Notes: generated by a model not told the origin, from the sequence alone. 6,013 nucleotides of DNA from Bacillota bacterium (GCA_009782085.1 WQUN01000076.1:1-6013), one strand, 5' to 3'; shown: positions 1-5,350, counted from the stretch's first letter. Numbers and translations: made by a program.

Positions 1-25
1 CTTCGGCTTCGCCTCAGAATGACAG
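1..25. repeat. Family-A palindromic repeat, right half only (cut by window edge)
   Basis: The sequence from the window edge to about position 25 ends in CCTCAGAATGACAG and matches the right arms at 74-97 and 144-168. It is the right half of a family-A unit whose left half lies outside the window. Confidence 0.8.
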
Positions 26-38
26 CAACCTCCATAAA

Positions 39-97
39 CTGTCATCCTGAGCGAAGCGAAGGATCTGAGATTCTTCGGCTGCGCCTCAGAATGACAG
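39..97. repeat. Family-A palindromic repeat, full unit
   Basis: The left arm starts CTGTCATCCTGAGCGAAGCG (39-58) and the right arm ends TCAGAATGACAG (86-97). The arms are imperfect reverse complements meeting at GATCTGAGATT, so either strand could fold into a long hairpin. The unit is repeated at 111-168 and, with a longer loop, at 4393-4463. The spacer before it (26-38) recurs at 207-219, so flank and repeat have been copied together. No coding potential is apparent. Confidence 0.85.
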
Positions 98-105
98 CAA
101 GCTCC

Positions 106-168
106 AAAAACTGTCATCCTGAGCGAAGCGAAGGATCTAAGATTCTTCGGCTTCGCCTCAGAATGACA
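106..168 (-). terminator. Possible transcription end for potABCD, formed by a family-A hairpin
   Basis: Read on the minus strand, downstream of potD, the 112-168 palindrome would form a long imperfect hairpin followed at once by G and five T residues (complement of AAAAA at 106-110). This is the only hairpin with a T run that I see after potD. The stem is interrupted and the T run is short, so the role as terminator is tentative. The same hairpin family also occurs where no terminator is needed. Confidence 0.35.
111..168. repeat. Family-A palindromic repeat, full unit
   Basis: This is the second complete unit downstream of potD, in the same orientation as 39-97. It begins CTGTCATCCTGAGCG and ends CTCAGAATGACA. 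The arms differ at a few positions, some of which would be G-U pairs in RNA. The two units are separated by 13 bp. Confidence 0.85.
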
Positions 169-176
169 ATGTGTAG

Positions 177-195
177 GGGCGATTAACAATCGCCC
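177..195. repeat. Perfect short hairpin, 8-bp stem and 3-nt loop
   Basis: GGGCGATT (177-184), loop AAC, and AATCGCCC (188-195) are exact reverse complements. No T run follows on either strand, so it is not a canonical intrinsic terminator. It sits between two family-A pieces downstream of potD. Its GTAGGGGCGAT...ATCGCCCG pattern resembles another dispersed hairpin that I recall from Clostridia genomes, but it occurs only once here. Confidence 0.6.
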
Positions 196-219
196 GGGAT
201 TTTGGGCAACCTCCATAAA

Positions 220-231
220 CTGTCATCCTCT
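220..231. repeat. Truncated left end of a family-A repeat abutting the potD stop codon
   Basis: CTGTCATCCTCT matches the start of family-A left arms and then stops one base before the potD stop codon (complement at 233-235). The preceding 13 bp (207-219) repeat 26-38. The same truncated form, TGTCATCCTCT, occurs twice in the tandem duplication at 4359-4392, so this shortened version is recurrent rather than random decay. Confidence 0.65.
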
Positions 232-232
232 G

Positions 233-1288
233 CTAGTTCGCCGCGAAAATCTCCGTCCAGGCCTCGGCGTAGTTTTTCTCAAAATCCCCCAGATACCTGT
301 AATACACGCACCTGCTGAACACGTCGTCCGTGGGCCAGTAGGCCGGGTCGGTCTTGACTGAATCGTCCATCATATCGAACGCCGCGGAGTTCACCGTGGA
401 ATAGCCGATATACTCGGAATTTTTGAGCGCGACCTCCGGCTTGCACAGGTAGTTGATGAAAGCCTCGGCGCCGGCCTTGTTCTTGCAGCTTTTGGGTATC
501 GCCAAGGTGTCGCTCCAGACGTTGCTGCCCTCCTTGGGCACCGCGTAGGCGAGGTCGGGGTTGTTGTCCATGCAGTAGATGGCGTCGCCGGAGTAGACGA
601 CGGCCAAGGCCGCCTCGTTGCCGATCATGCTGTCCCTGACGGTGTCGGTCACGTAGGCCAGCACGAGCGGCTTCTGTTTGATAAGCTCGTTTTTCGCGGC
701 CGCAAGGTCGGCCGGGTCGGTGGAGTTCACGGGCAGGCCGAGCTTGAACATGGCTATGGCTATCGCGTCCTTCACGCTGTCGTACATGAAGATGCTGCCG
801 GCGTATTTGCTGTCCCAGAGGACGCTCCAGCTGTCCACGGGGCCGTCCGTCATCTTCTTATTGTACAGTATGCCGAGAGTCCCCCACATATACGGGACGG
901 AATACTCGCCCGTCGGGTCGTAGGACGTGTTTTTGAACCTGTCGAATATATACGAGAAATTCGGCACGTTGTTGAAGTCGATCTTATCCAGCAGGTTTTC
1001 TTCGATCATGCGCTGGAGCATATAGTCCGACGGCACGATGACGTCGTAGCTCACGCCGCCGTTTTTTATCTTGGCGTAGAGATCCTCGTTGGAGGCGAAG
1101 GTGGTGTAGTTTATTTTTATGCCCGTCTCCTTGGTGAAGTCGGCGAGGATGCTCTCGTCGATATACTCTCCCCAGTTGAAGACGTTCAGGGTCTTTTGCG
1201 CGCCCGCGCCTCCGCAGCCGGAGCACAGCGCGGCGGCCGCCGAAACCGCGGCGGCGGCCAGGATCATTTTTTTAATAATCTGCTTCAT
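233..1288 (-). CDS. potD: Spermidine/putrescine-binding lipoprotein PotD
   Basis: Extracellular substrate-binding component of the polyamine ABC importer, 351 aa, close to the 348 aa of E. coli PotD. Residues 1-25 form a lipoprotein signal (Lys-rich start, Ala-rich core), with Cys25 as the likely lipidated residue. The lipobox L-C-S-G-C is slightly atypical because Cys22 sits at -3. The mature part has the PotD/SBP_bac_8 layout: FNWGEYI (37-43), VPSDY (85-89), PYMWGTLG (132-139), YDSVKD (169-174) and VWSDTLAIP (257-265). Trp258 and Asp260 align with polyamine-contacting Trp255 and Asp257 of E. coli PotD, and Ser87 and Tyr89 with Ser83 and Tyr85. The ATG overlaps the end of potC by 17 bp, which suggests coupled translation. 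An upstream purine-rich AAGGGG is rather distant. The protein appears full length. Whether it prefers putrescine or spermidine cannot be told. Confidence 0.96.
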   Translation of the reverse strand: MKQIIKKMILAAAAVSAAAALCSGCGGAGAQKTLNVFNWGEYIDESILADFTKETGIKINYTTFASNEDLYAKIKNGGVSYDVIVPSDYMLQRMIEENLLDKIDFNNVPNFSYIFDRFKNTSYDPTGEYSVPYMWGTLGILYNKKMTDGPVDSWSVLWDSKYAGSIFMYDSVKDAIAIAMFKLGLPVNSTDPADLAAAKNELIKQKPLVLAYVTDTVRDSMIGNEAALAVVYSGDAIYCMDNNPDLAYAVPKEGSNVWSDTLAIPKSCKNKAGAEAFINYLCKPEVALKNSEYIGYSTVNSAAFDMMDDSVKTDPAYWPTDDVFSRCVYYRYLGDFEKNYAEAWTEIFAAN

Positions 1289-2093
1289 TGAGTTCCCGTT
1301 CCCCTTTCCTCTGTTTAGAAGTGTCCGACCTGTTTATAAGATACAGCAAAATCAGCACAAACGCAAACATCAGCGTGGACAGCGCGTTTATCTTCGGGTT
1401 TATCCCCCGGCGGGCCATGGAGTATATCAGAACCGACAGGTTCTCCACGCCGGCGCCGGTCGTGAAGAAGCTGACCACGAAGTCGTCCACGGACATCGTG
1501 AACGCCAGCATCGCCCCCGTGACGACGCCGGGCATGATCTCCGGCAAAATCACCTTGTAAAAGCTCTTGAACGGCGGCGCGCCCAGGTCCAGCGCGGCCT
1601 CGAACAGGTGGTCGTCCATCCGCCGCAGCTTCGGCAGGACGGACAGGATCACATAGGGCACGTTGAACGACACGTGCGCCAGGAGCAATGTCGCGTAGCC
1701 CAGCTGCAGCCGCAGGAACGAAAAGGCGTTGAACAGGAAGATGTACAGGAGCATCAGCGAGACGCCCATGACTATGTCGGGGTTCACGACCGGGATGTTC
1801 GTGACCGTCATCATGATCCGCCGCCCGCGGCTCTTCATGGAGTCGATCCCGACGGCCGCCGCCGTGCCCAGAACCGCCGCGATCAGCGCCGAGAGCACCG
1901 CCACGGACAGCGTCGTGTAAAGCGCGCTCAGTATCTTGGGGTCTTTGAACAGCTCCGAGTACCAGCCCAGCGTGAAGCCGCCCCAGTTGGCCCTGGACTT
2001 CGACCGGTTGAACGAAAAGACCATCAGGACGATTATCGGGGCGTACATAAACACTATCATCAGCGCGAGGTAGGCGCGTTTCAGATGCTTCAA
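1272..2093 (-). CDS. potC: Spermidine/putrescine ABC transporter permease PotC
   Basis: Second membrane subunit of the importer, 273 aa (E. coli PotC has 264). About six hydrophobic segments are visible: 7-28, 60-81, 94-121, 131-154, 189-210 and 238-254. The cytoplasmic EAA loop, which contacts the ATPase, is EAALDLGAPP (165-174) followed by ILPEIMPGV. Other PotC-type marks are FNRSKSRANWGGFT (28-41) and SVDDFVVSFFTTG (201-213). The start is TTG, read as Met: the potB stop and this start share TTGA (2093-2090), a 4-bp overlap. GAAGGGGG lies nine bases upstream. No in-frame ATG lies before the first membrane segment, since the next Met is residue 12 inside it. The C-terminus overlaps the potD start. 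Together these point to translational coupling along the operon. Confidence 0.95.
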   Translation of the reverse strand: MKHLKRAYLALMIVFMYAPIIVLMVFSFNRSKSRANWGGFTLGWYSELFKDPKILSALYTTLSVAVLSALIAAVLGTAAAVGIDSMKSRGRRIMMTVTNIPVVNPDIVMGVSLMLLYIFLFNAFSFLRLQLGYATLLLAHVSFNVPYVILSVLPKLRRMDDHLFEAALDLGAPPFKSFYKVILPEIMPGVVTGAMLAFTMSVDDFVVSFFTTGAGVENLSVLIYSMARRGINPKINALSTLMFAFVLILLYLINRSDTSKQRKGERELNEADY

Positions 2094-2926
2094 TAGAGCG
2101 CGCCCCCTTCCCCGTCCTTGTCCACCATGGTGAACACGGTGAACAGCACCAGAACCACGCCCATCAGAATCATCGACATGGCGGAGCCGAAGTTCCAGTC
2201 GCTCACCTTCATGAACTGCTGCTCGATCAGGTTGCCTATCAGCATGGACTTCGACCCGCCCAGGAGGTCGGAGATTATAAAGGTCGTGACCGCCGGCATG
2301 AACACCATCGTGATCCCGGAGATCACGCCGGGCGTGCTTAAGGGCAGGACCAGCCGGAAAAAGACGTTCCGCGAGTCCGCCCCCAGGTCCTGGGCGGCCT
2401 CGATAAGGCTATGGTCCATCTTTTTGAGCACGGTGTATATCGGCAGAATCATGAACGGCAGGAAGTTGTAGACCATGCCCAGGACGACCGCCTTGTTGGT
2501 GTAGAGGAGCGCGAGTTTCGGCAGGCCGATACCGGACAGGAACGTGTTCAGGATGCCGTTGTTCTCGAGCAAAGCCAGCCACGAGTACGTGCGCAGCAGG
2601 AAGTTCATCCACATCGGCACGAGGAACAAAAACAGCAGGAAGCTCCTGTTCTCGAACTCCCGGGAGGCCATGATATAGGCGACGGGGTAGCCGATCAAGA
2701 GGCACGCGGCCGTGCTTATCAGCGCCAGCCGCCCGGAGCGCAGCATGACGTCGATGTAGGTCGGCTGGAAGGCCCTGGCGTAGTTGGCCCAGGAAAAGAC
2801 CAATTTGCCGTCCGTCTCCATGGTGAGGCTGTAGTATATGACCAGCAGGATCGGGATTATGACGAACAGGGCCGACCATATCACATACGGCGCGACGGCG
2901 GCGCGCTTGGCGGAGCCTTTGAGCAT
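2090..2926 (-). CDS. potB: Spermidine/putrescine ABC transporter permease PotB
   Basis: First membrane subunit of the importer, 278 aa from the start chosen here. Hydrophobic segments lie near 13-35, 66-87, 95-117, 146-167, 189-211 and 249-268. The ATPase-docking EAA loop is EAAQDLGAD (176-184) followed by VLPLSTPGVISG. PMWMNFLLRTYSWL (104-117) and the late DWNFGSAMSM are typical of PotB. An ATG five codons upstream (2941) is also in frame, but it has no Shine-Dalgarno; the sequence before it reads ATTACCCCGCA. The ATG at 2926 has GGAGG (2939-2935) eight bases upstream, so I prefer it. The gap to potA is 28 bp with this start, or 13 bp with the longer one. The last bases overlap the potC TTG start. 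Confidence 0.94.
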   Translation of the reverse strand: MLKGSAKRAAVAPYVIWSALFVIIPILLVIYYSLTMETDGKLVFSWANYARAFQPTYIDVMLRSGRLALISTAACLLIGYPVAYIMASREFENRSFLLFLFLVPMWMNFLLRTYSWLALLENNGILNTFLSGIGLPKLALLYTNKAVVLGMVYNFLPFMILPIYTVLKKMDHSLIEAAQDLGADSRNVFFRLVLPLSTPGVISGITMVFMPAVTTFIISDLLGGSKSMLIGNLIEQQFMKVSDWNFGSAMSMILMGVVLVLFTVFTMVDKDGEGGALY

Positions 2927-2934
2927 CGGCGTGG

Positions 2935-2939
2935 CCTCC
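2935..2939 (-). promoter_or_regulatory. Shine-Dalgarno that decides the potB start
   Basis: GGAGG on the minus strand lies eight bases before the ATG at 2926-2924. It overlaps codons 1-3 of the longer reading that would begin at 2941, which itself has no purine-rich site upstream. This favours the shorter PotB. Confidence 0.7.
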
Positions 2940-2954
2940 ATTGCGGGGTAATAT

Positions 2955-4001
<1,047 letters not shown>

Positions 4002-4003
4002 GG

Positions 4004-4016
4004 CAACCTCCGGTTG
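4004..4016 (-). promoter_or_regulatory. potA ribosome binding site inside a small inverted repeat
   Basis: On the minus strand CAACC-GGA-GGTTG is a perfect 5-bp stem with a 3-nt loop, and the potA Shine-Dalgarno GGAGG occupies the loop and the first bases of the 3' arm. If it folded, the site would be partly hidden. The stem is short, so any effect on translation would be modest and may need help from another factor. The sequence is certain; the regulatory role is inference. Confidence 0.4.
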
Positions 4017-4020
4017 AAGA

Positions 4021-4125
4021 ACAGATAACAGTTAACAGTTAACAGTTAACAGTTAACAGATAACAGTTAACAGATAACAGTTAACAGTTAACAGTTAACA
4101 GTTAACAGATAACAGTTAAAAGATA
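4021..4125. repeat. Heptanucleotide tandem array, 15 units, with a 49-bp higher-order period
   Basis: Fourteen exact-length 7-bp units run from 4021 to 4118. Each is ACAGTTA (A) or ACAGATA (B), and a degenerate AAAGATA follows (4119-4125). The order is BAAAABA BAAAABA, so 4021-4069 and 4070-4118 are identical 49-bp blocks. The array ends 9 bp upstream of the potA Shine-Dalgarno. TAA recurs every 7 bp on both strands, so it is closed in all frames and non-coding. Adjacent A units create GTTAAC palindromes. A varying copy number would change the length of the potA leader. Confidence 0.95.
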
Positions 4126-4150
4126 TATAGTGTCAGAAAGAGTATCCACG

Positions 4151-4184
4151 GAAACTCCTGTGTCATTGAAACTCCTGTGTCATT
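4151..4184. repeat. 17-bp tandem duplication at the edge of a family-A unit
   Basis: GAAACTCCTGTGTCATT occurs twice without a gap (4151-4167 and 4168-4184). The final TGTCATT of the second copy is also the first seven bases of the family-A palindrome at 4178-4233, so the duplication covers a flank plus the repeat terminus. On the minus strand each copy carries AGGAG. Confidence 0.9.
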
Positions 4185-4233
4185 CTGAGCGCAGCGAAGA
4201 ATCTTTTGACCCTTCTCTTCGCTCAGGGTGACA
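4178..4233. repeat. Family-A palindromic repeat, inverted copy
   Basis: The unit begins TGTCATTCTGAGCGCAGCG and ends CTTCGCTCAGGGTGACA. The arm with the ATTCTGAG form is on the left here and on the right in the units at 39-97, 111-168 and 4393-4463, so this copy lies in the opposite orientation. The loop is short (about TTTTGACCC). Confidence 0.8.
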
Positions 4234-4236
4234 GAC

Positions 4237-4328
4237 TATACCGGATGCGGAAAACATTTGCCGGCGCGACGAACGCTTCTGCGGCGAATCGGCGACAGAG
4301 GAGGCTAATGTTTTCGCACTCCGGTATA
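4237..4328. repeat. Family-B palindromic repeat, long copy (92 bp)
   Basis: The left arm TATACCGGATGCGGAAAACA and the right arm TGTTTTCGCACTCCGGTATA are imperfect reverse complements. They give a terminal inverted repeat of about 22 bp with offset single-base bulges. The first 30 bases (4237-4266) are identical to 4487-4516, and 4306-4324 is identical to 4533-4551. The interior is about 23 bp longer than in the second copy. No transposase or open frame is inside, so it has the layout of a small non-autonomous element or dispersed hairpin. It starts 3 bp after a family-A unit. Confidence 0.8.
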
Positions 4329-4358
4329 ATAAGCATTTTTAAGTTAAACAGCTGTATA

Positions 4359-4392
4359 TGTCATCCTCTATTAACTGTCATCCTCTATTAAC
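4359..4392. repeat. 17-bp tandem duplication of a family-A left end
   Basis: TGTCATCCTCTATTAAC occurs twice in a row (4359-4375 and 4376-4392) and is followed directly by the full family-A unit, which starts TGTCATCC at 4393. The array is therefore two truncated left ends plus one complete unit. The period equals that of the unrelated duplication at 4151-4184. Confidence 0.9.
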
Positions 4393-4463
4393 TGTCATCC
4401 TGAGCGAAGCGAAGGATCTTAAACAGCCAAAACATAAGATTCTTCGCTTCGCTCAGAATGACA
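4393..4463. repeat. Family-A palindromic repeat with enlarged loop
   Basis: The left arm TGTCATCCTGAGCGAAGCGA (from 4393) and the right arm ending TTCGCTCAGAATGACA (to 4463) can pair over about 26 bp. An AT-rich loop of roughly 18 bp containing TAAACAGCCAAAACATAA lies between them. The orientation matches the copies downstream of potD. Confidence 0.85.
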
Positions 4464-4486
4464 AAAAGGGGTTTTAGAGGTTGCCA

Positions 4487-4555
4487 TATACCGGATGCGG
4501 AAAACATTTGCCGGCGACGTGACAGCGGAGATTAATGTTTTCGCACTCCGGCATA
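4487..4555. repeat. Family-B palindromic repeat, short copy (69 bp)
   Basis: Second copy of the element at 4237-4328, in the same orientation. The left 30 bases are identical and the right arm differs by one base (CCGGCATA instead of CCGGTATA). The shared bases continue to ATAATAA just beyond the arm in both copies. The interior is shorter, so inner sequence varies while the ends are conserved, as expected for an element recognised by its ends. Confidence 0.8.
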
Positions 4556-4590
4556 ATAATTTGCAGGCCGTGCCGCGGGCTACGCCTTTT

Positions 4591-4614
4591 AGAAATTAGG
4601 CGGGGTGGTCACCC
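4591..4614. repeat. Displaced copy of the regulator gene's 3' end
   Basis: These 24 bases are identical to 4661-4684, which encode the last residues (TTPPNF) of the XRE/cupin regulator. The copy lies 70 bp downstream in the direction of transcription, an offset that is not a multiple of three, and it ends in its own TAA (4591-4589). It is a non-functional gene-end remnant. The sequence next to each copy also shares GCGGGC and CGCCTTTT pieces, suggesting an older, partly decayed tandem duplication. Confidence 0.85.
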
Positions 4615-4658
4615 GCGGGCCGATAATCGCGCCTTTTGCAACGGAGGATTTCGGCCTG

Positions 4659-5198
4659 TCAGAAATTAGGCGGGGTGGTCACCCACAGGACTTCCGATTC
4701 ATGCGGCGAGATGTTCTCCAGGCTGTATTCCGTGTTGGCCAGGTGGTAGAAGCTCTCGCCCTTCCGGAGCCTGAACTTGCGCTCCCCCGCCCGCAGGAGC
4801 ACCGCGCCCTTGATGATATAGCCGAAGACCTCGCCCTTGTACGGGTCCTGGGCCTGGGAGCGGCCGTTCGGGGCCAAAGTGATCAGGATCGGCTCCATGC
4901 GGTTCTTCTGGGCGTTCGGGATCAGCCAGCGTATGACGTGGCCCAGCTCCGGGTCCTCCCTTATGAACACGTCGTCCTTCCCGAAGGCGATCCTGTCGTT
5001 TTCGGTGTCGTTGAAAAAATCCTTGAGGGTCGTGCCCAGGGACTCCAGAATATCGGTCAGCGTGGCGATGGACGGCGACGCCAGGTCGCGCTCCAGCTGG
5101 GAAATGAACCCCTTGGACAGCTCGCAGCGGTTCGCGAGCTCCTCCTGCGTCAGGCCGGTTTTTATCCGAAGCCGCTTTACCTTTTCGCCAATGTCCAT
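4659..5198 (-). CDS. XRE-family transcriptional regulator with C-terminal cupin domain, probably controlling polyamine uptake
   Basis: Cytoplasmic DNA-binding regulator, 179 aa, a usual length for the XRE-cupin (PuuR-like) group. Residues 5-62 form an HTH_3 domain: TQEELANRCELSKGFISQLE places the recognition helix near 28-37, followed by SPSIATLTDILESLG. After a linker, residues about 105-176 are a cupin_2 barrel (KGEVFGYIIKG, LRKGESFYHLA, ENISPHESEVLWV), likely the ligand sensor. Members of this group often stand next to potABCD or polyamine-catabolic genes, which fits this locus. The ATG has AGGGG a few bases upstream. A strong promoter and two palindromes lie in front, suggesting autoregulation. 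The 657-bp gap to potA is unusually long and filled with repeats. The ligand and target sites are inferred, not shown. Confidence 0.9.
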   Translation of the reverse strand: MDIGEKVKRLRIKTGLTQEELANRCELSKGFISQLERDLASPSIATLTDILESLGTTLKDFFNDTENDRIAFGKDDVFIREDPELGHVIRWLIPNAQKNRMEPILITLAPNGRSQAQDPYKGEVFGYIIKGAVLLRAGERKFRLRKGESFYHLANTEYSLENISPHESEVLWVTTPPNF

Positions 5199-5210
5199 AA
5201 AATCCCCTAT

Positions 5211-5225
5211 TAAACATTTTGTTTA
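5211..5225 (-). promoter_or_regulatory. Putative operator 2, palindrome nearest the regulator gene
   Basis: TAAACA-AAA-TGTTTA (minus strand) is a perfect 15-bp palindrome centred 20 bp upstream of the regulator ATG and just before its Shine-Dalgarno. It is nearly the same as the 15-mer at 5230-5244. Paired symmetric sites suit a dimeric XRE protein, and the regulator itself is the natural candidate to bind. Confidence 0.6.
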
Positions 5226-5229
5226 CGGC

Positions 5230-5244
5230 TAAACTTTTTGTTTA
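5230..5244 (-). promoter_or_regulatory. Putative operator 1, palindrome nearest the promoter
   Basis: TAAAC-AAAAA-GTTTA (minus strand) is a 15-bp palindrome with 5-bp arms. Its centre is 19 bp from that of the second site, close to two helical turns, so both would face the same side of the DNA. A further half-site TAAAC occurs at 5252-5256 on the plus strand. Confidence 0.6.
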
Positions 5245-5268
5245 CAACTGCTAAACCAAAACCACGAT

Positions 5269-5297
5269 ATTGTCGCATAGATTTCCGCGGTTGTCAA
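5269..5297 (-). promoter_or_regulatory. Sigma70-type promoter for the regulator gene
   Basis: On the minus strand a perfect -35 box TTGACA (5297-5292) is separated by exactly 17 bp from GACAAT (5274-5269), which matches four of six bases of TATAAT. Transcription would begin near 5262, giving a leader of about 64 nt that contains both palindromes. It lies just after the upstream gene's terminator, so the regulator starts its own transcription unit. It may also serve potABCD by read-through, since no good promoter is seen next to potA. Confidence 0.75.
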
Positions 5298-5313
5298 GAG
5301 CGGATTTTTGTCG

Positions 5314-5350
5314 AAAAAAAGCCCGGAATCCGCTGTTAAGGATTCCGGGC
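5314..5350 (-). terminator. Intrinsic terminator of the upstream repeat-protein gene
   Basis: GCCCGGAATCC (5321-5331) and GGATTCCGGGC (5340-5350) form a perfect 11-bp stem with an 8-nt loop. On the minus strand the stem is followed at once by seven T residues (complement 5320-5314). It lies 20 bp after the stop codon at 5371 and separates that gene from the regulator promoter. Confidence 0.93.

Noticed and set aside
1119..2096. A 325-codon open frame on the plus strand opposite potC and the potD start
   Set aside because: It lies antisense to clear pot genes, and its product is rich in Arg, His, Gln and Pro with no recognisable domain. This is the usual shadow of GC-rich codons on the other strand.
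4021..4125. CRISPR array or origin iterons
   Set aside because: The 7-bp units are directly adjacent with no spacers, so this is not a CRISPR. No DnaA box, replication gene or AT-rich unwinding region with known origin marks is present, so iterons are not supported.
4119..4156. Possible potA promoter: CTGACA, then 17 bp, then GTTATC, or a TATATA box with a weak TTTCCG upstream
   Set aside because: Each candidate has only one good box. The matches at the other box are no better than expected in AT-rich repeats, so no promoter is annotated.
4237..4328. Family-B element as an intrinsic terminator of the regulator gene
   Set aside because: The hairpin arms are not followed by a T run on the minus strand in either copy, and the second copy is equally lacking.
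4206..4391. A 61-codon plus-strand frame in the repeat region
   Set aside because: It is made entirely from pieces of family-A and family-B repeats and the 17-bp duplication, with no protein-like pattern.
4605..5213. A 202-codon plus-strand frame opposite the regulator
   Set aside because: It is antisense to a clear HTH-cupin gene and shows no domain of its own.
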